A DNA stretch of 64,000 nucleotides from Murdochiella massiliensis (GCF_900059565.1 NZ_FIZW01000002.1:558001-622000); one strand, 5' to 3'; shown: positions 8,163 to 15,961, numbered from the stretch's first letter. The notes: generated by a model from the sequence alone, not told the origin. Numbers and translations are program-made.

Positions 8163-8885
8163 CTAACAGATAATTATTTCAGGCTTTCTAAATTCCTCGC
8201 GAAGGCGGCGATAGATACGCTCTTCGTCAGAATTCAGATCGGATAGGTGCATGGCGTAGATAGCTCTGCTCCATTCCGCGCCACTGCTTTTCAAAAAATC
8301 GACCGCTGTCTCAAGGCTCATGTGACTTTCAACCGTCCGATTTCTGCGACCGACGTTCATTGACTCCTCCTCCGTGTTTTTATCGATGATCTCCTTGATG
8401 TAGTTCATCTCGACCATAAAGATGGTGGATCCGTTGAATCGGTATGGGCAGTAAACGCTATCCGTTAAAAAGGTCAACGTTTCTCTTGACGATGCGTCAA
8501 TGATCCGAAACCCGATCGGCTCTTTGGCGTCATGAATTGCCCGAAACGGCGCAACATGAAACGACCCGATGGTAAAAGGCTTATACCGAAGAGGCGCGGA
8601 CGTCTGAAACGCTTTGAATCGGTGCTCTTTTGCGTCAATCACCTCTTTTGTGCCAGCGCTCATGTAAATGTCCAATCCAAATTTCGCAAGGTGCTTTGCC
8701 GCCTTGGAATGGTCGCCATGCTCATGAGACACGAGACAAGCGTCAATGTCGGTGATCCGGTACTGCGTCGCGGCTTGTAGTGTCTTGATGGAAAGACCGC
8801 ACTCAAGAAGCAACGTGGTGTCCCCATTGGACACGATATAGGCATTGCCGGACGATCCGGATCCCAAAATGCGAACATCAATCAA
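8163..8885 (-). CDS. Metallo-beta-lactamase-fold hydrolase (YycJ-like, phage recombination module)
   Basis: A 240-aa protein with the MBL signature SHEHGDH at about residues 53-59 and further His/Asp ligands (IHDAKE, LTDSVY, AMHLSD). It resembles YycJ/WalJ-type exonuclease-like MBL proteins. It follows recT with a 4-bp overlap, so it probably supplies the exonuclease that makes single strands for RecT. That pairing is known from other phages; the nuclease activity is inferred. Confidence 0.82.
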   Translation of the reverse strand: MIDVRILGSGSSGNAYIVSNGDTTLLLECGLSIKTLQAATQYRITDIDACLVSHEHGDHSKAAKHLAKFGLDIYMSAGTKEVIDAKEHRFKAFQTSAPLRYKPFTIGSFHVAPFRAIHDAKEPIGFRIIDASSRETLTFLTDSVYCPYRFNGSTIFMVEMNYIKEIIDKNTEEESMNVGRRNRTVESHMSLETAVDFLKSSGAEWSRAIYAMHLSDLNSDEERIYRRLREEFRKPEIIIC

Positions 8886-9790
8886 AACGGCGCCTTTTCG
8901 TCGATCGGCTTAAAATCGGCGTCGAAGAAACCTTCCGGCGCACCACCGGAAATTTCTCCAGTGTCCGGATCAACGCTTTCCGGGATTGCCTCCGGGAAAG
9001 GATCATCCTGAAACTCTGCCGCATTAGCACGCTCTTTGATTTCGCTGTTTACGTTGGCGTCCGTTGATGAAATACTGATATCATCGGAACTCATATAATC
9101 GCTATCATCCGCTGTATTAACAAATGATTTGACGGCTCGATTTTTCACCGTTTTAATAGCCATCTGATCCGGAAAGTTTTTGTGTGCCGGAGAACCTCCG
9201 TGCGCACCTCCTTGATTCCATGACGCGCGTATTTGCTCCATATCCATATATTCCGTGTACTTGACGTGACCTTTTGAATCAATAACGACTGCAAACGCGC
9301 CTATTAGTGATTCTTTTTTTCTGTCTTCAATATTTGGCATGAACTCTTCAATGCGGATTGTCCCAGTTTCAATGTCATAGCCAAGTGAAAAGCCATCATC
9401 TTTGTACACGGCATAGGCGTGCACATCAGAAATATCACTCCCGCTTCGTTTTGCTAATGCGACGTTTCCTTGATAGCTAATGGATAATTTGCAAGTATTT
9501 CCATATGGAATGAAATAGCACTGTTTTTTGTCGATACTAAGCCCTTTTTCCGCCATCTCAATCACCGACTGCAAAATGCTACGCGGCGTGCATACATCCA
9601 TGATGGACTTTCCTTTGTTTTGTCCGGATTCAATCGGTGATGTAAGTGCAAATCTCGCTTGTTGGATGGCGTTGACAAAACTATATCCTCTCGGGATGTC
9701 CAAGCGATTCGATGAAACCATTCCTCCAATTTCGTCGATTGCCTGATTAACGAGCGTTCCAACATCTACTTTTTTTGAAATCTCTCCCAT
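8882..9790 (-). CDS. recT: RecT family single-strand annealing protein
   Basis: A 302-aa recombinase. Conserved RecT features include CTPRSILQSVIEMAEKGLSI (about residues 69-88), YGNTCKLSISYQGNVALAKR (about 97-116) and a WNQGG...HKNFPDQMAIKTVKNRAVK block (about 192-222). It anneals complementary ssDNA during phage recombination. The gene sits between a Rad50-like ATPase and the MBL gene, with overlapping or nearly abutting ends, forming one cassette. Confidence 0.93.
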   Translation of the reverse strand: MGEISKKVDVGTLVNQAIDEIGGMVSSNRLDIPRGYSFVNAIQQARFALTSPIESGQNKGKSIMDVCTPRSILQSVIEMAEKGLSIDKKQCYFIPYGNTCKLSISYQGNVALAKRSGSDISDVHAYAVYKDDGFSLGYDIETGTIRIEEFMPNIEDRKKESLIGAFAVVIDSKGHVKYTEYMDMEQIRASWNQGGAHGGSPAHKNFPDQMAIKTVKNRAVKSFVNTADDSDYMSSDDISISSTDANVNSEIKERANAAEFQDDPFPEAIPESVDPDTGEISGGAPEGFFDADFKPIDEKAPF

Positions 9791-9792
9791 TT

Positions 9793-11730
9793 CTACGCCT
9801 CCTTAATTTCAAGTGTTTTTTTGCTCTTCATGGCCGTTAGTCTTACCTGCTGTGATAAAAGCTCCTTGTCCAGTCCCTTATAATCCGTAACGGTCTCTGC
9901 GTTGTCGACAAACACGGGGATATAGATGTCTTTTTGCTTCGAAAACGTGTTGATGATATCCAACCCTACAAGGACTTTCGCGCCATCGTTCATCTGGTCA
10001 AGGTCGGAGCCCTTGTAGAGTGGACGGCATACATCACGGATGCCACCATTGATCTGTTCTTCAAATAGCTTCCATTGCGTCAATATAAATTTGTTATCCA
10101 CGTCAGACTTAATCATGCTCATCTTAGCGCGAGTAAAGGTCTCACATAGCGCAATCATCCGATCTGCCTTTTCGTACTCTTTACCAAGCACCTTTGCGGA
10201 TTCTTCCAGCTCTCTGATTCGCATGTCGGCGAATCGGTTCGTGTTTTCCTGTGCGATATCTTCATTTACTTTGTAGAGCTGTCGCTTTAACTCATCAATT
10301 TGCTCCTTGATCTGTGGGCTTTCGTCCGGCTCTTTTTGCGCTTCCAGCGCCTCTAATTGCGCCATGTACTTATCACGAGACAAAATGCACGTCTTGATGT
10401 AGGACGAATCTTCAACGTCCTTATCCTGAACAGATTCAATGAGTGCTTTTTTCTCTTCTACGTCGTCCTCCGCCTTTTTTACTGCCTCAGTAAAATGGCG
10501 CAATTCCTCGGTGATACGCGCGATTTGATCATCCGTCGCAGCAATCTTTGCCTTTGTCTCTTCGGCAAGCCTTTTAATTTTTTCGAGTTTCGCCTTTTTA
10601 TTTGCGTCGTATTCAGCAACAGCCTTTTCAAGCTGCTCTTTTGGGATGTTTTGACCGCAGGTCGGACAAGTCGTTGACCCTCTCCATCGTTCGCTGGCTT
10701 TATCCTGCCACTCTTCTCTAAAATCATGTAGCTGATTGACAAGCGCGCTCACTTCATCTTTTTTGCGATTTATCAAGGCTGCACCTTGATCTCTCTCCTC
10801 TTCGACTTTTCGAAGCGATCTTTCGCTGTCCCTAAAGGCACCCTCCGCTTCCATGATCTCTTTGGCACGTTTGTCCGACGCCTCGATTCTTGCTTTATTG
10901 ATTTCAAAGTTCATTTTTGCGATCTTAGCGCTGAGGTCATCGAATACTTCCGTGGACTTCTTTGCCGTCTTAAACATTCCGGAGAGTGTGTCAATCGTCT
11001 TTTCAAGATTCGCTTTCTCCTTTTTAAGTTCGTCAAAATCAAAGTCCTTTTTCATCGCATACACCTCGTCGATGCGCGGGCGAACCTCTAAAAGTTCTTT
11101 GTTGATCTTCGTTCTACACACCTTGTGCATAGACGTCACGTCTTCAATGGTTCTTCCATGCAGCTCTTGACGGAGTTCTTCGGTCTCGGGATAAGCTCCG
11201 AAAATCTTTTCATTGTCGATGTCATCACCGATTAATGTCATCAGCATCTTTCGACGCTCTTTTTCATCGACTTGATACAAAAAATAGCGCGTGTTGGACA
11301 GTAGCTTAAAAAGATCCTCGTCCACAATCTGGTACAGATTCTTTTGATAGTCTCCTTTGTTGATTGGCACGTCGTTCCAGTAATAATCCGTGGTATGACC
11401 CGTAAATTCCTCCGTGGCGGAGCCGCGCTTTTTTGTCCATTTTTCCGAAAATGTTTTTTGGAGCGTCAACTCCTTGTCGTCCAAAAGGAAAACTCCGGTT
11501 ACAGTCGTATCTAAATGGTGCAGGTCGTTTCCGTCATCATCGTGAGGTTTAATTCCCCCTGTTTTCCCGTGGCTATCTTTATCAAAAAGAAGCCATAGAA
11601 ATGCGTCGTAAATCGTCGTTTTACCGGCTTCATTAGCACCAGAAATATCTGTTCTCTGGTAGAATTTAATTTCTTTGTCCTTGATGCCCTTGAAATTCTT
11701 TAGCGATAATTGTTGTAATTCAAATTTCAT
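9793..11730 (-). CDS. Rad50/SbcC-like AAA ATPase of the recombination cassette
   Basis: A 645-aa SMC-like protein. Walker A is GANEAGKTT at about residues 31-39; long coiled coils flank a CxxC zinc hook (CPTCGQNIP, about 353). The C-terminal lobe has the Walker B-like segment IYIPVFVDNAE. Related proteins hold or process DNA ends with a nuclease partner. Here the partner is likely the MBL protein two genes downstream with RecT between. It is shorter than bacterial SbcC, as phage versions are. Confidence 0.87.
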   Translation of the reverse strand: MKFELQQLSLKNFKGIKDKEIKFYQRTDISGANEAGKTTIYDAFLWLLFDKDSHGKTGGIKPHDDDGNDLHHLDTTVTGVFLLDDKELTLQKTFSEKWTKKRGSATEEFTGHTTDYYWNDVPINKGDYQKNLYQIVDEDLFKLLSNTRYFLYQVDEKERRKMLMTLIGDDIDNEKIFGAYPETEELRQELHGRTIEDVTSMHKVCRTKINKELLEVRPRIDEVYAMKKDFDFDELKKEKANLEKTIDTLSGMFKTAKKSTEVFDDLSAKIAKMNFEINKARIEASDKRAKEIMEAEGAFRDSERSLRKVEEERDQGAALINRKKDEVSALVNQLHDFREEWQDKASERWRGSTTCPTCGQNIPKEQLEKAVAEYDANKKAKLEKIKRLAEETKAKIAATDDQIARITEELRHFTEAVKKAEDDVEEKKALIESVQDKDVEDSSYIKTCILSRDKYMAQLEALEAQKEPDESPQIKEQIDELKRQLYKVNEDIAQENTNRFADMRIRELEESAKVLGKEYEKADRMIALCETFTRAKMSMIKSDVDNKFILTQWKLFEEQINGGIRDVCRPLYKGSDLDQMNDGAKVLVGLDIINTFSKQKDIYIPVFVDNAETVTDYKGLDKELLSQQVRLTAMKSKKTLEIKEA

Positions 11731-11769
11731 TTTTTCTCCCTTTCGTGTTATACTGGAGACGCAAGAGGC

Positions 11770-11988
11770 TTAATCCTGCGCACTTTGGCCATCGTCCTGT
11801 CCGGCGGTGGTCATCTCTTTTTCTAACTCGCTCATAAAATTTAGGATTGCTTTTCCCATAAGTTCTCCACCTTCTGCTTGGAGGTGTTCAGCGTCGTTCA
11901 TGTCTTCGGATTCTGCAAAGCGAAAAGACGCCCAAGAAAGAATCCCTGTATACGTTTTCAGATTTTTCCATGCTTTTTCGTAATCCAT
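11770..11988 (-). CDS. Hypothetical phage protein (72 aa)
   Basis: Unknown family. The ATG at 11988 (MDYEKAWKNLKTYT...) is preceded by GAGGTGAG; the open frame extends to 12027 but overlaps the upstream gene more. It is a soluble acidic protein with a helical middle, resembling small phage proteins encoded before recombination genes. Confidence 0.6.
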   Translation of the reverse strand: MDYEKAWKNLKTYTGILSWASFRFAESEDMNDAEHLQAEGGELMGKAILNFMSELEKEMTTAGQDDGQSAQD

Positions 11989-11996
11989 GCCGCATC

Positions 11997-12149
11997 TCAC
12001 CTCGTCACCAAGATATAGAACAGCCAACTGCCGATAATCATGTATCCGGCTGTCGCAATTCCCAGCCCCACCGTTAGAATGAATTTCAACACTGGGTGCA
12101 TCCGTGCCGGGTTAAACGTCCAGCCGATTTTCTTTCTTCTTCGTCTCAT
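11997..12149 (-). CDS. Small basic single-span membrane protein (50 aa)
   Basis: ATG at 12149 with AGGAGG upstream. A very basic N-terminus (MRRRRKKIGW) is followed by one long hydrophobic segment, residues 21-48. The predicted topology is N-in. It overlaps the translation signal of the next gene. Function unknown. Confidence 0.6.
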   Translation of the reverse strand: MRRRRKKIGWTFNPARMHPVLKFILTVGLGIATAGYMIIGSWLFYILVTR

Positions 12150-12162
12150 GTTTCTCCTCCTT

Positions 12163-12456
12163 TCACACCGCCCGCAGGGCTTCTTTTAGACCGCTAAGTG
12201 CTTTCAGCGCTCGCTCCTCTGCCTCTGTTTTGAACAGCGACGGATCGTTCTTGAACGGTTTACCGAATGCAAACAGATAGGTTTCGGCATCCGTCCAGTT
12301 GTACTTATCACGCCATGTTTCAATGTATGAAATTGGGAATGGCTTCCCGTCTCCCTTTGTGTAGTAACTCAGGTTAGAAGCGTTCACATCTTTAGCGAGA
12401 TCTTTATAGTACAGATGATTCGCCCGTAGCCATTCGCCTAAGTCTTCATGCAGCAC
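12163..12456 (-). CDS. Hypothetical phage protein (97 aa)
   Basis: I do not recognise the family. A soluble protein with aromatic-rich N-terminal half (WLRANHLYYKD, YIETWRDKYNW) and a Lys/Glu-rich C-terminal helix. It starts 4 bp after the stop of the upstream helix-turn-helix gene, so it is probably co-translated with it. Confidence 0.6.
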   Translation of the reverse strand: MLHEDLGEWLRANHLYYKDLAKDVNASNLSYYTKGDGKPFPISYIETWRDKYNWTDAETYLFAFGKPFKNDPSLFKTEAEERALKALSGLKEALRAV

Positions 12457-12459
12457 TTT

Positions 12460-12657
12460 TCACTCCTCCTTTTCCTCGTACAATTTCCACCATTCGACGT
12501 TGAGGGCTTGTGCGATCTTCTTAGCTGTTCTTACTGGCATTTCTCGGTATCCTGTCTCATAGGAGCTGTATGTCGTTTGCGGAATGCCTACCGCTTTCCC
12601 TAAATCGCTTTGTCGTAGCCCCATTTCTTTTCTTCGTTCTTCCATAAAAATCAACAT
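12460..12657 (-). CDS. XRE-family HTH regulator
   Basis: A 65-aa single-domain DNA-binding protein: EMGLRQSDLGKAVGIPQTTY forms the HTH. The ATG at 12657 (MLIFMEER) or 12645 is the likely start; the upstream open frame to 12900 runs antisense through the DUF2188 gene and is not credible. Probably a second Cro/excisionase-like regulator of early genes. Target unknown. Confidence 0.75.
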   Translation of the reverse strand: MLIFMEERRKEMGLRQSDLGKAVGIPQTTYSSYETGYREMPVRTAKKIAQALNVEWWKLYEEKEE

Positions 12658-12693
12658 ATTGTATGCAAGCCCTTTCTTTAACACTTCATGTGG

Positions 12694-12699
12694 TATAAT
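12694..12699 (+). promoter_or_regulatory. Extended -10 promoter for the DUF2188 gene
   Basis: TGG-TATAAT fits an extended -10 element and lies 64 bp upstream of the plus-strand DUF2188 start. No good -35 is visible. It would fire against the leftward early operon. Confidence 0.5.
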
Positions 12700-12762
12700 T
12701 AGGTCATCAAGAACATGTGCCAGCATGCTCCTCTGAAATTCACCATGAAAGGAGGTATGCGT

Positions 12763-12993
12763 ATGGGAAAGAACCAACACGTCACCCCAAAGGGGTCTCA
12801 ATGGCAGGTTAAGGGTGCCGGAAACACCAGAGCCACAAAGATTTTTAGCACACAGCGTGAAGCTGAATTCTTTGCAAAAGGAATTGCTAAAAACCAACAC
12901 TCTGAGTTAATCGTCCACAATCGACAGGGACGAATCCGCTCAAAAGATTCTTTTGGGAATGACCCGTACCCTCCACAAGATAAGGAGCACTAA
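12763..12993 (+). CDS. DUF2188 domain protein
   Basis: A 76-aa protein with the DUF2188 pattern: HVTPKGSQWQVKGAGNTRAT, then a helix (QREAEFFAKGIAKNQHSEL), then IVHNRQGRI..KDSFGNDPYP. AAAGGAGG precedes the ATG at 12763. It is encoded on the opposite strand to its neighbours and has its own promoter, which suggests expression during lysogeny. Its role is not known; the fold resembles small two-strand/helix RNA- or DNA-binding domains. Confidence 0.85.
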   Translation: MGKNQHVTPKGSQWQVKGAGNTRATKIFSTQREAEFFAKGIAKNQHSELIVHNRQGRIRSKDSFGNDPYPPQDKEH

Positions 12994-13145
12994 TTCTCCT
13001 TGAACTGAATGCGAACCCGGTATCTTTCGTCCGTTTTGATTGGTGTTTCCGATCTGTCAATCGTTACGATTGGTGTCGGGTTCTCTTCGTCCGTCTCGAC
13101 AATGATTTTTTCCACATCATCCGCTAGAAATAGATCCTTAGCCAT
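12990..13145 (-). CDS. Hypothetical phage protein (51 aa)
   Basis: ATG at 13145 with AAGGAGG. A short acidic protein (MAKDLFLADDVEKIIVET...) with no recognisable domain. Its stop codon overlaps the convergent DUF2188 stop by 3 bp. Confidence 0.55.
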   Translation of the reverse strand: MAKDLFLADDVEKIIVETDEENPTPIVTIDRSETPIKTDERYRVRIQFKEN

Positions 13146-13231
13146 GACTTCCTCCTTTCTTTTTGGTACTACTCATTCTGTTTATTGCGCTCTATATCAC
13201 GTTTCTGCTCTGCTATAATTGGCCAAACAGT

Positions 13232-13384
13232 TCATGGGCGGTATTCATCCAGTAGGCTAAGAATCACGTACCGGAGATGCGAAATGTCCGGCCTTGTTTT
13301 TTCTGGGCGCATCAAGGTGAATAAGTTCCACAGTGTTATGGTGCTAAACACTACCGTCAGCACGCCTAAAATTATCGTCACCAT
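13232..13384 (-). CDS. Small membrane protein (50 aa)
   Basis: ATG at 13384 preceded by AAAGGAGG. Residues 2-25 are hydrophobic (MVTIILGVLTVVF...), followed by a basic cytoplasmic-looking tail. Function unknown. Its order in the early operon suggests a host-takeover or exclusion role, but nothing in the sequence proves it. Confidence 0.55.
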   Translation of the reverse strand: MVTIILGVLTVVFSTITLWNLFTLMRPEKTRPDISHLRYVILSLLDEYRP

Positions 13385-13402
13385 CCTTCCTCCTTTCACT
13401 CC

Positions 13403-13690
13403 TTAATCTGTTCCTTCGCCTTTGCCGATGGATAATTCAGCTTTTCGGATTGCCCAATATGGGCCTCCATGAATTTCAGGTGCTTCGATATAAGGCATAT
13501 TGTCCAGACTCGCTCTGTTATTCTTTGTACTTGCCGGCTCATCCTTCTCCTCTTGAAAGATGGAAAGCTGTTTCATCTCTGTCAGTAGGTGGGACAGCTT
13601 TTCGATCTCTTTCTGGAACTCATCAATCGTCATTCCGTTAATCTTCAGCGCCAGCTTCACGCTGATGTTTGTGGCCGCTTCCTTCTCCAT
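13403..13690 (-). CDS. Hypothetical phage protein (95 aa)
   Basis: Starts at ATG 13690 after AAAGGAGC. The N-terminal half contains a helix-rich segment (IDEFQKEIEKLSHLLTEMKQ) likely to form a coiled coil. The C-terminal half is polar. No family recognised. Confidence 0.65.
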   Translation of the reverse strand: MEKEAATNISVKLALKINGMTIDEFQKEIEKLSHLLTEMKQLSIFQEEKDEPASTKNNRASLDNMPYIEAPEIHGGPYWAIRKAELSIGKGEGTD

Positions 13691-13708
13691 CGTTGCTCCT
13701 TTCCGTAT

Positions 13709-13723
13709 TACCGTTATACGGTA
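13709..13723. promoter_or_regulatory. Isolated operator-like palindrome
   Basis: TACCGTTATACGGTA is a perfect inverted repeat sharing TACCGTT...CGGTA with the operator between the divergent promoters. It overlaps the stop of the Cro-like gene, so it may be a distal operator or roadblock for the CI repressor. Confidence 0.45.
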
Positions 13724-13944
13724 GTTTCATCGTAAAAAAAACCATCTTTCACAACAGGAACGTCTATATAATCTGGATCCATTCCATAAATCTTGCACAA
13801 ATAGAAATAGTACTGTGCCGGTATAGCAGATATGCCGCGCTCCCAATTTGAGATGGTTTTTTCGGATTTATCAACCTTCTTAGCCACTTCGGCGATGGTC
13901 ATCTTTGCGTTTACTCTTGCACTTTCAAGTGAAATTCTCATCAT
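13714..13944 (-). CDS. Cro-like XRE regulator
   Basis: A 76-aa HTH_3 protein: NAKMTIAEVAKKVDKSEKTI and SNWERGISAIPA. It is the first gene of the leftward early transcript, divergent from the CI gene, which is the Cro position. It probably represses the CI promoter and tunes early expression. A start at ATG 13944 or 13941 follows GGGGGGTGAT. Confidence 0.85.
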   Translation of the reverse strand: MMRISLESARVNAKMTIAEVAKKVDKSEKTISNWERGISAIPAQYYFYLCKIYGMDPDYIDVPVVKDGFFYDETTV

Positions 13945-13973
13945 GGTTTTTCATCACCCCCCTCTCTGCTGAT

Positions 13974-14002
13974 ATGATACTACCGTTTTTCGGTATAGTC
14001 AA
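13974..14002 (-). promoter_or_regulatory. Leftward early promoter (PR-like)
   Basis: TTGACT (14002-13997), a 17-bp spacer, then TATCAT (13979-13974) on the minus strand. The spacer contains a palindromic operator (13981-13995), so a bound repressor would block RNA polymerase. Confidence 0.85.
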
Positions 14003-14075
14003 GCGGATGTTGAAAAAAACTTCCGTTTTCTTGTAGTTTTGTTTTTCTGATGCTATAATAGTCCCGAAAAACAGT
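13981..14075. promoter_or_regulatory. CI/Cro operator cluster
   Basis: Three related sites: TACCGTTTTTCGGTA at 13981-13995 (perfect palindrome), TTCCGTTTTCTTGTA at 14021-14035 (half-conserved, overlapping the -35 of the rightward promoter), and CCCGAAAAACAGT at 14063-14075 (inverted copy just after its -10). The spacing resembles a three-operator switch. Confidence 0.65.
14031..14059 (+). promoter_or_regulatory. Rightward lysogeny promoter (PRM-like)
   Basis: TTGTAG (14031-14036), a 17-bp spacer and a perfect TATAAT (14054-14059) lie 37 bp upstream of the CI start codon. Confidence 0.85.
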
Positions 14076-14095
14076 TGTAGATTGGAGGTGATTAT

Positions 14096-14752
14096 GTGGC
14101 GACTGAGAATCAAAAAAGGACGTTCGCAAAGAACTTTAGTCATTACTTGGAGTTAAAGGGGATTACAAGGGCAGATGTATCTCGTTTGCTCGGTTACCCT
14201 GAAACCACTCTTGCTAACTGGGCGAACGGAGTGAATTATCCTCGGATTGACAAAATACAGGAACTGGCTGACTTTTTCGGCATTAAAAAGTCCGATCTCA
14301 TCGAAGATAAGATTGACGCCATCATCAACCGCCAACCCGATCTGCACCCAATCCACAAAATCCGAAGCGTCCCAATCCTCGGCACCATTGCCTGCGGAAC
14401 GCCCATCTGGGCGGAAGAAAACTTTGAAGGCTACGTCGGTATCGACCCGATGCACATGGACGGCGAGTTTGCCTTAATCTGCAAGGGAGATAGCATGGTG
14501 GACGCAAATATTCACAACGGCGACATTGTGCTGATGAAGAAAACATCGGATGTAGAAGATGGCAAGATTGCTGCCGTTTTAATCGAGGACGAGACGACGT
14601 TAAAGAAGGTCTACAAAAAAGAAAACCTGCTTGTCCTACAGCCATGCAACAGCAGCTACAGCCCTATCGTCTATAGCTATGATGAGGCAGAAGATAAGGG
14701 CGTCCAAATACTCGGAGAGTGCGTTGGAATATATCACGCAGTAAAGGAGTAA
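14096..14752 (+). CDS. CI-like repressor with S24 peptidase domain
   Basis: A 218-aa repressor starting at GTG 14096 behind GGAGG. The N-terminal HTH is at about residues 20-55 (ITRADVSRLLGYPETTLANW). The C-terminal LexA/S24 domain has the cleavage-site-like Ala-Cys-Gly motif (TIACGTPIW, about 98-106), the catalytic Ser in GDSMVDANI (about 131) and a Lys near ETTLKKVYKK (about 167). It maintains lysogeny and self-cleaves with RecA during DNA damage. It transcribes away from the lytic operon and shares its operators. Confidence 0.92.
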   Translation: MATENQKRTFAKNFSHYLELKGITRADVSRLLGYPETTLANWANGVNYPRIDKIQELADFFGIKKSDLIEDKIDAIINRQPDLHPIHKIRSVPILGTIACGTPIWAEENFEGYVGIDPMHMDGEFALICKGDSMVDANIHNGDIVLMKKTSDVEDGKIAAVLIEDETTLKKVYKKENLLVLQPCNSSYSPIVYSYDEAEDKGVQILGECVGIYHAVKE

Positions 14753-14803
14753 AATAAACGGCTGGTCGCCGGGTGTCCGGCAGGAATTATTGAGGAGGAA
14801 ATT

Positions 14804-15325
14804 ATGAAAAAGAAATTGATCGCTTTAATGCTTTTGGCCGCGCTTTCTTTGACGGCGTGCGGAGGCGGAGAGCAGAAATCGTCCGAGGCGCCTGTTGCGC
14901 AAGAGTCGAGTTCAGAAGCGCCACAAGAGAAAGCATCATCCGAAGAATCAGCTGCTACTACAGAAACCACTGAGGCGCCGAAAGAATCTCAAACTGAGGC
15001 AACATCGTCTGAAGAGGTCCCGAGAGAGTACATCTCGGCATTAAATAAAGCGCAAACATACTCCGATATGATGCATATGTCAAAGCAGAAACTATATGAT
15101 CAGCTCACATCAGAATATGGAGAAAAGTTTCCAGCAGAAGCGGCACAATATGCCGTGGAGCACGTAAAAGCAGATTTCAAATTGAACGCATTAGAGCAAG
15201 CAAAAACTTATCAGAAGACAATGGATATGTCTTCGAGTGCAATTTATGACCAGCTCATTTCTGAATATGGGGAAAAATTCACTGAAGAAGAGGCGCAGTA
15301 CGCCGTAGACAACCTTCCAAAATAA
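14804..15325 (+). CDS. Ltp-family superinfection-exclusion lipoprotein
   Basis: A 173-aa lipoprotein: lipobox LTAC at residues 16-19, then a 55-residue Ser/Glu/Thr/Ala-rich linker, then two copies of the Ltp helix-turn-helix repeat (ALNKAQTYSDMMHMSKQKLY and ALEQAKTYQKTMDMSSSAIY). In Streptococcus thermophilus phage TP-J34, Ltp is expressed by the prophage and blocks DNA injection by incoming phages. Its place right after the CI gene in the lysogeny arm fits that function here. Confidence 0.85.
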   Translation: MKKKLIALMLLAALSLTACGGGEQKSSEAPVAQESSSEAPQEKASSEESAATTETTEAPKESQTEATSSEEVPREYISALNKAQTYSDMMHMSKQKLYDQLTSEYGEKFPAEAAQYAVEHVKADFKLNALEQAKTYQKTMDMSSSAIYDQLISEYGEKFTEEEAQYAVDNLPK

Positions 15326-15344
15326 ACTTTTACAAAGAAAAACT

Positions 15345-15372
15345 CCCCCGTTCTGCTGCAACAGAACGAGGG
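15345..15372. terminator. Hairpin after the Ltp gene
   Basis: A strong 11-bp stem (CCCCCGTTCTG / CAGAACGAGGG, one mismatch) about 20 bp after the Ltp stop. On the plus strand no T run follows; on the minus strand AGTTTTTCTTT follows. It may stabilise or attenuate the lysogeny transcript. Confidence 0.5.
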
Positions 15373-15378
15373 AACTGG

Positions 15379-15455
15379 AAGGCTATATGCCAACCAATGC
15401 ATTTTTAGTATATCATACCGCCTCCATGAAAGGAGGCTACCTTTATATCAAAAAT
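15379..15455 (+). repeat. Diverged copy of the integrase leader element
   Basis: The segment with CCAAC...TAGTATATCATA...GCCTCC-ATGAAA-GGAGGC matches the leader at 17192-17258 (CCAAC...TAGTGTATCACA...GCCTCC-GAAA-GGAGGC). Both end in a hairpin containing the GGAGG ribosome-binding site. The following bases (AAAAATCGCAT) also resemble the start of the integrase gene. It looks like a duplicated regulatory leader left after gene replacement. Confidence 0.5.
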
Positions 15456-15476
15456 CGCATCTGTAATCTAAAAGAT

Positions 15477-15539
15477 GATCGATATGCTTGCCAGATCATC
15501 GGTGAGTGCGTCGGCGTGTATCACCCGAAGAAGAGGTAA
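15477..15539 (+). pseudogene. 3' remnant of a second CI-like repressor
   Basis: In frame from about 15477, the residues QIIGECVGVYHPKKR-stop match the C-terminus of the intact repressor (QILGECVGIYHAVKE-stop). The rest of that gene is absent. It marks an old recombination junction in the lysogeny module; the next gene starts 12 bp later. Confidence 0.65.
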
Positions 15540-15550
15540 GGAGGGAGCGC

Positions 15551-15961
15551 ATGAGTTCTCGTAAAATTGTTAAAGGGTTTCGCATAAAAGAGATCATCAA
15601 TGAAACGAAATTAATCATTAATTACGGAATCGAAGATGGTGCCAGTGTCGGACAAAAAGTTATCATTTACGATGACATCTCAAAGAATAGCAACTCGAAC
15701 GTTGCCGATCCTCTTGAAACGCAAAAGGACACATTAGAGATAACACAGACATACATCAAGTCATCACTATGCGAAAAAATTCATCTTGGCCCTAGTCAGA
15801 TGGATATTATTGCCTCCAGTTTTAGTCCTCTTGTCCAATTATCTTCCCGATCAAAAAACGTTGTTGCTTTTAAGGCGGATGAAGAGGAAATGTCACATAG
15901 AGACATTGAATTTGATGCAACGATCCACAATAATGACCCAGTTATCATTTTATGTAACTAA
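15551..15961 (+). CDS. Unknown prophage accessory protein (136 aa), FlgT_C-like barrel
   Basis: Start ATG 15551 has GGAGGG upstream; the open frame begins earlier only through the CI remnant. The N-terminal half (RIKEIINETKLIINYGIEDG, then VGQKVIIYDD) resembles the small beta-barrel repeat found at FlgT C-termini and in many unannotated proteins. No signal peptide. It lies between an exclusion gene and an Abi gene, so a defence-related role is possible but unproven. Confidence 0.65.
   Translation: MSSRKIVKGFRIKEIINETKLIINYGIEDGASVGQKVIIYDDISKNSNSNVADPLETQKDTLEITQTYIKSSLCEKIHLGPSQMDIIASSFSPLVQLSSRSKNVVAFKADEEEMSHRDIEFDATIHNNDPVIILCN

Noticed and set aside
12658-12900. N-terminal extension of the XRE regulator
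   Set aside because: It runs antisense through the well-supported DUF2188 gene and has no start signal.
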